23,781 bases of DNA from JANMAT01 sp031359995 (GTDB lineage Bacteria; Actinomycetota; Acidimicrobiia; Acidimicrobiales; Ilumatobacteraceae), in assembly GCA_031359995.1 (NCBI GenBank), contig JANMAT010000211.1, positions 1-23,781 on the forward strand. The letters run 5' to 3'. Position numbers and translations under genes: made by a program. Each line of letters starts with the position of its first letter. Within the stretch, counting starts at the first letter, position 1. The notes under the pieces are model-generated. The model did not search any database. It was given only the letters and a program-made list of their open reading frames with translations, and had not been told where the DNA came from. Of the stretch, positions 1 to 6,412 are shown piece by piece.

Positions 1-782
1 GCGATGCGGTCCTTGGCGTACTGCAAGGTCATCTCGAACTCGTGGTCCATCGCTCCCACCGACTCCGCCGCCGTCAGCGTGGCCGCCAACGCCAGCTGCC
101 GGTCGAGCACGTCGTCGGCCGGACCGAGCACCGCCGCAGCCGGCACCACCGTGCCGTCGAAGCGCACCTCGGCGAAGCGCCGGCTGAGGTCGAGCGACTC
201 GAGCGCCGTGACCGTCACGCCCGCAGCATCGGCCGCCACGAGCACCTGCACGGGCCCGTAAGCGGATCGGCACGTGACCAGCAGCCACGACGACGACTCG
301 ACGTCCTGCACCGCGGTCTTCGTCCCCGACAGCGCGAGCCCGCCGTCGGCGGTGGGCGTGGCCGCCACCCCGCCGTCGAGATCGCGATGGTCGGCACTGG
401 CCACCGCCCACGACGCCGACCGTTCGCCGCCGACGAGACCCGGCAGCACGAGCGCCTGCAACGCGTCGCTTCCGGCGGCGGCCACGGCGAACGCCGCGAC
501 GTTGGTGCCCACGAACGAACCGGGCTGCAGCAGGCGTCCGCGCTCGTATGCGATGAGCGCGGCGTCGACCACCCCGTTGCCCGACACGTTGCCACCGCCG
601 AGGGCCTCGGGCACGAGCATCGAGAACCAGCCGAGTTCGGCGGCCTGCCGGCGGTAGGCCACGCCGAAGGCCTCGTCGCGCTGCACATCGTCGCGTACGG
701 TCGAGAGCGGGCAGCGCTGCTCCATGAACTGCGAGGACACGTCGAGCAGCGCCCGCTGGTCCTCGGTGACGTCGGTGTCCAA
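1..782 (-). CDS. acyl-CoA dehydrogenase, 3' end cut by window edge
   Basis: About 260 residues of an acyl-CoA dehydrogenase-type flavoprotein, which would introduce an alpha-beta double bond into an acyl-CoA and pass electrons to ETF. The start TTG at 782-780 reads MDTDVTEDQRALLD and is preceded by a GGAGGGGG ribosome-binding site with about 7 bases of spacing; no ATG fits this frame upstream. The N-terminal helical domain has the family pattern AAELGWFSMLVPEALGG, followed by a middle beta domain (GTKTAVQDVESSSWLLVTC, SLDLSRRFAEVRFDGTVV). The last residues seen (ESVGAMDHEF, LQYAKDRIA) open the C-terminal helical domain, where the catalytic Glu normally lies, so the active-site base cannot be inspected. 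Roughly 120 residues are missing compared with a usual length near 380. The sequence is fairly divergent, as in the small paired ACADs of steroid and isoprenoid catabolism. The substrate is unknown. Confidence 0.85.
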   Translation of the reverse strand, partial: MDTDVTEDQRALLDVSSQFMEQRCPLSTVRDDVQRDEAFGVAYRRQAAELGWFSMLVPEALGGGNVSGNGVVDAALIAYERGRLLQPGSFVGTNVAAFAVAAAGSDALQALVLPGLVGGERSASWAVASADHRDLDGGVAATPTADGGLALSGTKTAVQDVESSSWLLVTCRSAYGPVQVLVAADAAGVTVTALESLDLSRRFAEVRFDGTVVPAAAVLGPADDVLDRQLALAATLTAAESVGAMDHEFEMTLQYAKDRI

Positions 783-837
783 CTGTCCCCCTCCACTCGG
801 CGTCGACCACGTCTGACCGACCGGCGACCCTTGCGGC

Positions 838-843
838 ATTCTG
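838..843 (-). promoter_or_regulatory. possible -10 element (CAGAAT) for the acyl-CoA dehydrogenase
   Basis: On the minus strand CAGAAT lies about 55 bases before the TTG start and would give a short leader containing the GGAGGGGG site. The same hexamer stands before the ferritin-like gene at 5742-5747. No convincing -35 is seen, so this is a weak call. Confidence 0.3.
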
Positions 844-872
844 CCCGGCCGGAGGCCGCGGAGGCGAGACGG

Positions 873-1331
873 TCAGCCGAGCACCTCGGTGCGCCACCGC
901 TCGGGGGTGATGCGCACCACCACCTCCTCGCGGCCGTGCGCGCCACCCTCGAAGGTGTCGGTGGCCAGGTTGGCCATGAAGTTCTCGGTGTAGCTCGCAC
1001 CGCCCTTGGCGCCGAGGTAGCGGGTGCTCATGGCCAGGATGACGTTGCGCGTACGCTCACCCAGCGGCTCGATCACCACCGGCCCCTCCACCGTCACGTA
1101 GCGGTACGGGAAGCCCTCGTCGACCGTGGCCATGCTGGCCCGCCCCTCGGCCGCCAGGCGCTTGGCCTTGGCCGACGCTCCGCCCATGCAGATGTCGACG
1201 GTGCCGCCCGGCGTGTACGCGTACCAGATCGGGGCCACGAGCGGGCCGGCGGTGCTGCGGCCGACGGCCAGCACGCCGAGGCGGCGCTCCTGCAGGAACG
1301 CATCACGTTCGTCGTCGGTCATCGTCGCCAT
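873..1331 (-). CDS. pyridoxamine 5'-phosphate oxidase-fold protein (PPOX/FDOR-like)
   Basis: A 152-residue split-barrel flavin/deazaflavin-binding protein. The N-terminus MATMTDDERDAFLQERRLGV followed by LAVGRSTAGPLVAPIWYAY is the typical opening of the PPOX superfamily: a short helix, then the strand pair carrying P-x-W-Y. The middle part (KAKRLAAEGRASMATVDEG, YVTVEGPVVIEPLGE) fits the rest of the barrel. In actinobacteria such proteins are often F420-dependent reductases or F420/heme/biliverdin binders; which cofactor applies here is not decidable from sequence. The ATG at 1331-1329 lies 8 bases after TAGGGT and has no ribosome-binding site, so the message is probably leaderless. A second in-frame ATG, three codons in, is less likely. 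The gene is divergent from the amidohydrolase, with only 58 bases between the starts. Confidence 0.82.
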   Translation of the reverse strand: MATMTDDERDAFLQERRLGVLAVGRSTAGPLVAPIWYAYTPGGTVDICMGGASAKAKRLAAEGRASMATVDEGFPYRYVTVEGPVVIEPLGERTRNVILAMSTRYLGAKGGASYTENFMANLATDTFEGGAHGREEVVVRITPERWRTEVLG

Positions 1332-1339
1332 GGGACCGG

Positions 1340-1345
1340 ACCCTA
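1340..1345 (-). promoter_or_regulatory. -10 element TAGGGT of a leaderless promoter
   Basis: TAGGGT on the minus strand is followed by 8 bases and then the ATG of the PPOX-fold gene. No Shine-Dalgarno sequence lies between them. This spacing puts transcription start at or very near the A of the ATG. Confidence 0.55.
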
Positions 1346-1353
1346 GCGAGCGG

Positions 1354-1359
1354 TAAGGT
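1354..1359 (+). promoter_or_regulatory. -10 element TAAGGT for the amidohydrolase
   Basis: TAAGGT fits TANNNT and would start a leader of about 23 bases that contains the GGAGGGGG ribosome-binding site of the gene at 1390. It stands back to back with the minus-strand TAGGGT at 1345-1340, so the two promoters overlap in a very short divergent region. The same TAAGGT hexamer precedes the acyl-CoA synthetase gene at 12682-12677. Confidence 0.5.
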
Positions 1360-1389
1360 CACGCCGGGGACGAGCGGAGGGGGTCGGTC

Positions 1390-2523
1390 GTGAGCTATGC
1401 CGGGACGCGCCGGGTGATCGATGCCGACAGCCACGTCATGGAGTGGCCCACGTTCCTGAGCGAGAGCGCCGAGGCGACCATCCGCGACCGGCTGCCGGTC
1501 ATCACCGGCGGGCTGTCGGGACTGGACGTCGTCGAGCGCACCCGCGATGCGGCCGAGCGCGCCGCCCTGGTGGCGCTGGGCGATGACCTCGTGAAGCGCG
1601 GTCCGAAGTGGCACGCCGCCCTGGGCGCCACCGATGGCGCCGAGCGGGCCGAGGCCCTCGACCTGCTCGGCTTCGAGCGTCAGGTCGTGTACTCGTCGCT
1701 GTGCGCGCCGCTGTTCGGCATGGCCGACCCGGCGGTGCGCTACGGCGGCTACCGGGCCCACAACCGCACGATGGCTGCGTTCTGCGCCGCCGACGCTCGG
1801 TTGGTGGGCGTGGCCCTGTGCGACCTCGACGACGTCGACCACGCGACCGTCGTGCTCGACGAGGCGCTGGGCCTGGGCCTCGGGCTGGTGTGGATCCCGG
1901 CCCACGCGCCCGGCGGCCGCTCCCCCGGGCATCCCGCCCACGACGCGTTCTGGGGTCGCCTCGACGAGGCCGGCGTGCCCTTCGTGCTCCACGTGGGCAG
2001 CGGGCCGCTCCCCATCGGCGACGCCTGGATGAACGACGGCCGGGGCCAGACCACGGCGCGCGGCGGCGCCGAGGTGATCGGCTCCAAGGACTTCATGGTC
2101 GTGCACCACCCCGTCGAGCGGTTCCTGTCGGTGCTGGTGCTCGATGGCGTGCTGGAGCGGCGCCCCACGCTGAAGGGCGGTGCCATCGAGATGGGCGCCC
2201 ACTGGGTGCCGGGCCTGCTGCGCCGCCTGGACGACGCCGCCAGCATCTGGGCCAAGCCGGAACCGCACCTGGCCACCTTCACCCGTACGCCGAGCCAGCA
2301 GGCCGCCGCCCAGCTGCGCTTCACGCCGTACCCGTTCGAGGACGTCGGCCAGCTGGTGGCCGAGTCCGACCCGGCCCTCTACCTGTTCTCGTCCGACTAC
2401 CCCCACGCCGAGGGCGGCCGCGACCCGCTCGGCCGCTTCACCCGCACCCTGGCGGCGAGCCCGACCGACGTTCAGAGCTCGTTCTTCGCCACCAACGCCG
2501 ACGCCTGGTTGCCGGCGCGCTGA
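1390..2523 (+). CDS. amidohydrolase family 2 (metal-dependent hydrolase/decarboxylase)
   Basis: A 377-residue TIM-barrel amidohydrolase of the ACMSD/decarboxylase-like branch, which hydrolyses or non-oxidatively decarboxylates (often aromatic) substrates with a single divalent metal. Metal ligands expected for the family are visible: DADSH at residues 11-15, the histidine of VLHVGSG at 201, and the aspartate of SSDYPHAEG at 336. The family motif E-M-G-A-H-W-V-P near 267-274 is also present. The start is GTG at 1390 with a strong GGAGGGGG site 7-8 bases before it. Length matches the family. The nearby CoA-linked genes suggest a catabolic role, but the substrate is unknown. Confidence 0.85.
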   Translation: MSYAGTRRVIDADSHVMEWPTFLSESAEATIRDRLPVITGGLSGLDVVERTRDAAERAALVALGDDLVKRGPKWHAALGATDGAERAEALDLLGFERQVVYSSLCAPLFGMADPAVRYGGYRAHNRTMAAFCAADARLVGVALCDLDDVDHATVVLDEALGLGLGLVWIPAHAPGGRSPGHPAHDAFWGRLDEAGVPFVLHVGSGPLPIGDAWMNDGRGQTTARGGAEVIGSKDFMVVHHPVERFLSVLVLDGVLERRPTLKGGAIEMGAHWVPGLLRRLDDAASIWAKPEPHLATFTRTPSQQAAAQLRFTPYPFEDVGQLVAESDPALYLFSSDYPHAEGGRDPLGRFTRTLAASPTDVQSSFFATNADAWLPAR

Positions 2524-2639
2524 CGGGACCGGTCAGCCGATGGCGGTGTCGGCGACGACGACGTCCTTGCGGAACGTGGGCTGACCCTATGAGCCGACGA
2601 GGCGACGGGTGGTGGACCTTCGGTCTTGGAGGGTGCGGG

Positions 2640-2656
2640 TTACCGTCCGGTAATGT
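2640..2656 (+). promoter_or_regulatory. leaderless promoter overlapped by a perfect palindromic operator
   Basis: TTACCGTCCGGTAA at 2640-2653 is a perfect 6-2-6 inverted repeat, a shape typical of TetR-type operators. Its right arm overlaps the -10 hexamer TAATGT at 2651-2656, which is followed by 6 bases and then the ATG of the SDR gene, with no ribosome-binding site. A dimeric repressor bound here would block RNA polymerase directly. The regulator is not encoded in this window. Confidence 0.6.
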
Positions 2657-2662
2657 CCGGCG

Positions 2663-3631
2663 ATGGCGTTCACCGTGGACCTCGACTCGTTCCGATTCAA
2701 CGATGCGCTGCGCAAGGGCGTGGAGGGCAAGCGCGTCCTCATCACCGGCGCGGGCAAGGACGGCGGCCTCGGCCAGGCCTTCGCGCTGGCCGCCGGCCTG
2801 AACGGCGCCGCCGCCGTCGGCGTGCACTTCAACCGCTCGTACTCCGACGGCTTCGATCTGGTCGCCGCCCTCGAGTCGGCCGGCGTGAGGGCGTTCCCGC
2901 TGCAGGCCGACGTGACGAACTTCGGTGACCTCTGGGCCAGCCGCAGCTACGTCATCGAGCAGTTCGGCGGGCGGCCGCCCAACCTGGTGGTGTGCAACAG
3001 CGGGCTCACCGAGCGCGGCTACAGCTTCGGGCGGGCCCTGCGTGAGGTCGACGGCGAGTCCACCGCCCAGCGCCGCGCCCGCGTGCGTCAGAGCTTCATC
3101 GACAACCTCGACGAGTCACGCCTGGTGCTCGACACCAAGATCGACGGCTTCCTCGCCACCACCCACCTGTGGGCCGGTGAAGCGGTCTATGCCAACGAGC
3201 CGCTGCAGCTCGTGTACGTGAGCTCGCGCCAGGCCATCGACCCCGGCGCAGCCGTGCCCGGGTACGCGCTGTCGAACTGGGCGGTGCTGCAGCTGCCCGA
3301 CGTGCTCAAGGTGAACCTGGGCAAGGCGTCCGATGTGGTGAGCGCACTGTCGATCCTGCTGCCGTTCGTGCGCACCGGCATGACCGGCGAGTACGCCGAG
3401 AACCCCAAGGTGTTCGGCCGCTGGCAGCCCCGCATGCTCGAGACGAGCGAGGCGGCCGAGGCGCTGCTGCAGCTGCTGCAGCAGCCGCGCGAGACCACCG
3501 ACCGCGGCATGTTCGAGCTCATGGTCGAGACCGCCGCCGACGAGATGGTCGAGGTCACCTGGAAGCAGGTCCGCCTCGACATCCGCGAAGAGACCGTCGC
3601 CTGGAGCGCCGACCAGCCGTTGCGGTACTGA
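2663..3631 (+). CDS. short-chain dehydrogenase/reductase-like protein without the catalytic lysine
   Basis: A 322-residue Rossmann-fold SDR. The nucleotide-binding motif TGAGKDGGLGQ lies at residues 28-38 and an altered NNAG motif (VCNSG) at 110-114. The catalytic Ser/Tyr pair is placed normally (S188 in VYVSSRQ, Y201 in GYALSN), but the residue four after Tyr is Asn205 instead of the usual Lys of YxxxK. The lysine lowers the tyrosine pKa and binds the nicotinamide ribose, so activity may be altered or lost. Insertions relative to the usual 250 residues lie around 115-160 and at the C-terminus. Such proteins resemble the ketoreductase domains associated with fatty-acid synthases and mycolate pathways. 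Translation probably begins directly at the 5' end of the mRNA. It may be cotranscribed with the CoA-transferase 28 bases downstream. Confidence 0.75.
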   Translation: MAFTVDLDSFRFNDALRKGVEGKRVLITGAGKDGGLGQAFALAAGLNGAAAVGVHFNRSYSDGFDLVAALESAGVRAFPLQADVTNFGDLWASRSYVIEQFGGRPPNLVVCNSGLTERGYSFGRALREVDGESTAQRRARVRQSFIDNLDESRLVLDTKIDGFLATTHLWAGEAVYANEPLQLVYVSSRQAIDPGAAVPGYALSNWAVLQLPDVLKVNLGKASDVVSALSILLPFVRTGMTGEYAENPKVFGRWQPRMLETSEAAEALLQLLQQPRETTDRGMFELMVETAADEMVEVTWKQVRLDIREETVAWSADQPLRY

Positions 3632-3645
3632 CCCCGCCCGGGCCC

Positions 3646-3651
3646 TACCAT
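3646..3651 (+). promoter_or_regulatory. -10 element TACCAT of a probable leaderless promoter
   Basis: TACCAT is followed by 8 bases and the ATG at 3660. It lies just after the SDR stop codon and could give the CoA-transferase and crotonase genes a promoter of their own. Confidence 0.45.
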
Positions 3652-3659
3652 CCCGGTCG

Positions 3660-4862
3660 ATGAGCCGTGGGGGGTGGGGCGTGACCGATCTGCCGCTGTC
3701 GGACGTGCGCGTCATCGACCTGACGGTCGCCCGCGCCGGGCCCACGTGCGTGCGCCAGCTGGCCGACTGGGGTGCCGACGTCATCCGCATCGACATGCCC
3801 GCCGACCCCTCGCAGCCCGGCGTGGCGGGCGAGGCGCGCCACGGCTCCGACTTCCAGAACCTTCACCGCAACAAGCGGTCGCTGTCGCTCGACCTGAAGC
3901 AGCCCGAGGCCCACGAGATCCTCCTGAAGCTCGTCGACACCGCCGACGTGCTGGTGGAGAACATGCGCCCACCGGTCAAGCACCGCCTCGGCTTCGACTA
4001 CGAGACGGTCAGCGCCCGCAACCCGCGCCTCGTCATGGCCAGCATCTCCGGCTTCGGGCAGACCGGACCCTACGCTGAGCGCGGCGGCGTCGACCAGATC
4101 GCCCAGGGCATGGGCGGGCTCATGAGCGTCACCGGCCTGCCCGGCACAGAGCCCACGCGCGTCGGCATCCCCGTGAGCGACCTGTCGGCCGGCCTGTACC
4201 TGGCCGTCGGCATCCTGGTGGCGCTGCACGACCGCCAGCGCACCGGCAAGGGTCGCTACGTGCAGACGTCGCTGCTCGAGTCGATGATCGCCATGCTCGA
4301 CCTGCAGGCCACCCGCTGGACGATGGACGGCGAGGTGCCCCGGCAGGAGGGCAACCACCACCCCACCCTCGTGCCCATGGGCTGCTTCCGTTCGGCCGAC
4401 GGCTACGTGAACATCGCCGGGCCCGCGGGCCGGCTGCTGTGGCGCTTCTGCGAGGTGCTCGGCGTGCCCGACCTGCCCGACGATCCGCGCTTCGCCACCG
4501 GGCCCGCCCGCTCGGCCAACCGCGCCGAGCTCAACGCCATCGTGGCCGAACGCATCGCCGGCCGCACCACGGCCGAGTGGGTCGCCGCCCTCAACGAGGT
4601 CGGGGTGCCGTGCGGCCCCGTGAACACCATCGACCAGGTCTTCGCCGACCCTCAGGTGCAGCACCTCGGGCTGGCCACACCGGTCGAGCATCCCACGCTG
4701 GGCGAGCTCACCATCGTGCGCAACGCGGTGTCGATGACCGACGCCGCGCCTACGGTGCGCACCCCGAGCCCCGACCCGGGCGAGCACACCGACGCCGTGC
4801 TCCACGAGCTCGGCCTCACCGACGACGACATCGCTGCCCTGCGCGCCCGCGGCGCGGTCTGA
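3660..4862 (+). CDS. class III CoA-transferase (CaiB/BaiF/formyl-CoA transferase family)
   Basis: A 400-residue member of family III CoA-transferases, which move CoA between acyl groups through an aspartyl-CoA thioester. Family blocks are clear: LADWGADVIRID near 34-45, the NKRSLSLDLK block at 71-80, ADVLVENMRP at 95-103, SISGFGQTGPYA at 128-139, and the catalytic aspartate in PVSDLSAG (Asp174). The C-terminal part has the usual VPCGPVNTIDQVFADPQV stretch. The start is chosen at ATG 3660 because TACCAT lies 8 bases upstream; GTG 3681, seven codons in, has G-rich DNA before it and is the alternative. The crotonase gene begins 15 bases after its stop, so the pair probably activates and then processes one acyl-CoA. 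Confidence 0.9.
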   Translation: MSRGGWGVTDLPLSDVRVIDLTVARAGPTCVRQLADWGADVIRIDMPADPSQPGVAGEARHGSDFQNLHRNKRSLSLDLKQPEAHEILLKLVDTADVLVENMRPPVKHRLGFDYETVSARNPRLVMASISGFGQTGPYAERGGVDQIAQGMGGLMSVTGLPGTEPTRVGIPVSDLSAGLYLAVGILVALHDRQRTGKGRYVQTSLLESMIAMLDLQATRWTMDGEVPRQEGNHHPTLVPMGCFRSADGYVNIAGPAGRLLWRFCEVLGVPDLPDDPRFATGPARSANRAELNAIVAERIAGRTTAEWVAALNEVGVPCGPVNTIDQVFADPQVQHLGLATPVEHPTLGELTIVRNAVSMTDAAPTVRTPSPDPGEHTDAVLHELGLTDDDIAALRARGAV

Positions 4863-4877
4863 CGAGAGACGAGAGCC

Positions 4878-5681
4878 ATGACCGCGTTCGAATCCGGCAC
4901 CGACAAGCTCCTCGTCGACATCGACGACGGCATCGCTCGGGTCACGTTCAACAACGAGGCCAAGCGCAACGCGCTGTCGCTCGAGATCCGCCGGGCGCTC
5001 CCCCGCGCGCTCCAGCACCTGCAGGACGATCCTGGCGTGCGGGTGGTGATCACCACCGGTGCCGGCGACCGCGCCTTCGTCTCGGGTGCCGACATCTCCG
5101 AGTTCGGCGACCTGCGAACCTCGCCCGAGGCCCGCGCCGAGTACGACCGCATGGCCAACGAGACCGCAGCGGCGTGGCAGGGCCTGGAGAAGCCCATCAT
5201 CGCCATGATCCGCGGCTTCTGCATCGGCGGGGGGCTGCTCACCGCGCTGCAGGCCGACATCCGCTACGCCGCCGAGGGCAGCCGCTTCGGGGTGCCGGCC
5301 GCCCGCCTCGGCCTCGGCTACGGCGCCGGCGGTGTGGCCATGCTCATGGGGTTGGTCGGCCCGGCGCGCGCCTCGGAGATCTTGTTCTCGGCCCGTCAGC
5401 TCACCGGCGAGGAGGCCGTGCAGATGGGCCTCGTCAACCGGGTTGTCGTGCCCGACCAGCTCGAGGCCGAGGTCATGGGCCTGGCCCGCACCATCCGCGA
5501 CAACGCTCCGCTGACCGTCACCGCGTGCAAGGTCGCCATCAAGCAGCTGCAGCAGGACCGCGACCAGCGCGACCGCGAACGCCTGACCCACATGATCGAG
5601 GACTGCTTCCGCTCCGAGGACTACCGCGAGGGCCAGCTGGCCTTCGCCGAGAAGCGCCCACCGTCGTTCAAGGGCCGCTGA
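4878..5681 (+). CDS. enoyl-CoA hydratase/isomerase (crotonase) family protein
   Basis: A 267-residue crotonase-fold protein. The CoA-binding and oxyanion-hole segments are typical: VSGADISEF at 68-76 and IRGFCIGGG at 111-119, followed by SRFGVPAARLGLGYGAGG. The two glutamates used by classical hydratases (Glu144 and Glu164 in the rat enzyme) align with Leu121 and Ala141. Simple syn-hydration of an enoyl-CoA is therefore unlikely; isomerase, decarboxylase, hydrolase or ring-cleavage chemistry known elsewhere in the superfamily is possible. This Glu-less motif set seems to be a recognisable subfamily often labelled hydratase. The ATG at 4878 follows a purine-rich GACGAGAGACGAGAG. It is cotranscribed with the CoA-transferase upstream. 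Confidence 0.88.
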   Translation: MTAFESGTDKLLVDIDDGIARVTFNNEAKRNALSLEIRRALPRALQHLQDDPGVRVVITTGAGDRAFVSGADISEFGDLRTSPEARAEYDRMANETAAAWQGLEKPIIAMIRGFCIGGGLLTALQADIRYAAEGSRFGVPAARLGLGYGAGGVAMLMGLVGPARASEILFSARQLTGEEAVQMGLVNRVVVPDQLEAEVMGLARTIRDNAPLTVTACKVAIKQLQQDRDQRDRERLTHMIEDCFRSEDYREGQLAFAEKRPPSFKGR

Positions 5682-5741
5682 TCGCGGCCGCTCGTTCGCG
5701 GCAACGGGCTCGTCGCGGTGGTGCCCGCCCGGCGAGCACGG

Positions 5742-5747
5742 CAGAAT
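5742..5747 (+). promoter_or_regulatory. possible -10 element (CAGAAT) for the ferritin-like gene
   Basis: CAGAAT would give a leader of about 60 bases ending in the CGGAGGGG ribosome-binding site before ATG 5815. It overlaps an upstream in-frame ATG at 5746, which argues that 5746 is not the translation start. No clear -35 is visible. Confidence 0.3.
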
Positions 5748-5814
5748 GGTGGGGCTCGTGGTGATCGACCTCACTTTGGGGGATGCCGACCCGGCCACGA
5801 CGGAGGGGATCACC

Positions 5815-6381
5815 ATGTCCGACAAGCCGTCCTACCTCAGCCTGCTCAACGCCATCTCGCTCGGCGAAGGCGAAGCCGAGTGCTACCTGAACTGCTGGGC
5901 CGAGACCACCACCGACGACGCCGTGCGCCAGGTGATCGCCACCGTGGCCCTGCGCGAGGGTGAGCACAGCAAGGCCTTCGCCAAGCGCATGTGCGAGCTC
6001 GGCTACACCGTCAAGCCGAAGGAGAGCTCCGACGTGGCCGCCAAGATGGCCATCGCCTCGTCGCGGACGCTGTCCGACAAGGACAAGTTCGAGAAGTTCG
6101 GCATCGGCACGGCGCCCACCAACGACGACTTCTTCACGAAGATGTTCGCCGACGCCTCCATCGACATCCAGACCGGCGCCCTGCTCGGCCGCTACATCGC
6201 CGAGGAGCGCGACAGTGGCCGCATGCTGTCGGGTTGCTACGACCACCTGTGCGCCCAGAGCAACGGCTCGTCGGCCGGGCCCACGGCGGCCGACACCGTC
6301 AACGCCGGTCTCGACGCCCGCCTCGGCCGCATCGAGGAGCTGCTCGAGCGGCTCTGTTCGACGATGGCCGCGAACAACTGA
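5815..6381 (+). CDS. ferritin-like / rubrerythrin-related diiron protein
   Basis: A 188-residue helical protein with the two-half layout of ferritin-like carboxylate-bridged diiron proteins. Helix pair one carries LGEGEAECYLN (Glu20/Glu22) and LREGEHSKAF with an ExxH (Glu48, His51). The second pair has ASIDIQTGALLGRYIAEERD (Glu130/Glu131) and CYDHL (Asp143, His144), so a second ligand set is plausible but less canonical. The C-terminal 160-183 segment (LDARLGRIEELLERL) looks like an amphipathic helix or coiled coil. Members of this superfamily store iron or detoxify peroxide. The start is ATG 5815, preceded by GGAGGGG at a good distance; the frame stays open up to ATG 5746, but that stretch has no ribosome-binding site and no family similarity. 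It stands alone between unrelated genes. Confidence 0.65.
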   Translation: MSDKPSYLSLLNAISLGEGEAECYLNCWAETTTDDAVRQVIATVALREGEHSKAFAKRMCELGYTVKPKESSDVAAKMAIASSRTLSDKDKFEKFGIGTAPTNDDFFTKMFADASIDIQTGALLGRYIAEERDSGRMLSGCYDHLCAQSNGSSAGPTAADTVNAGLDARLGRIEELLERLCSTMAANN

Positions 6382-6412
6382 CGAACCCGCCGGGTCCGCG
6401 AAGATCGGTGCC

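Noticed and set aside
215..1000. Minus-strand 261-codon frame with an ATG, overlapping the acyl-CoA dehydrogenase
   Set aside because: It is Arg/Ser/Pro-rich without motifs. The true frame starts at TTG 782 with a strong ribosome-binding site.
42..1346. 434-codon plus-strand open frame
   Set aside because: It is antisense to the acyl-CoA dehydrogenase and PPOX genes, whose sequences show real domains.
1351..1356. CGGTAA before the amidohydrolase as a second copy of the SDR operator
   Set aside because: Only one half-site is present, with no partner arm, so it is probably chance within a -10 region.
3645..5825. 726-codon open frame on the minus strand
   Set aside because: It runs antisense to the CoA-transferase and crotonase genes. 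It is His/Gly/Ala/Arg-rich with no domain, which is the usual effect of third-position GC.
5960..6412. Upstream extension of the membrane-protein frame
   Set aside because: It lies within the ferritin-like gene in another frame and is Arg/Pro/Ser-rich noise. GTG 6413 is the sensible start.
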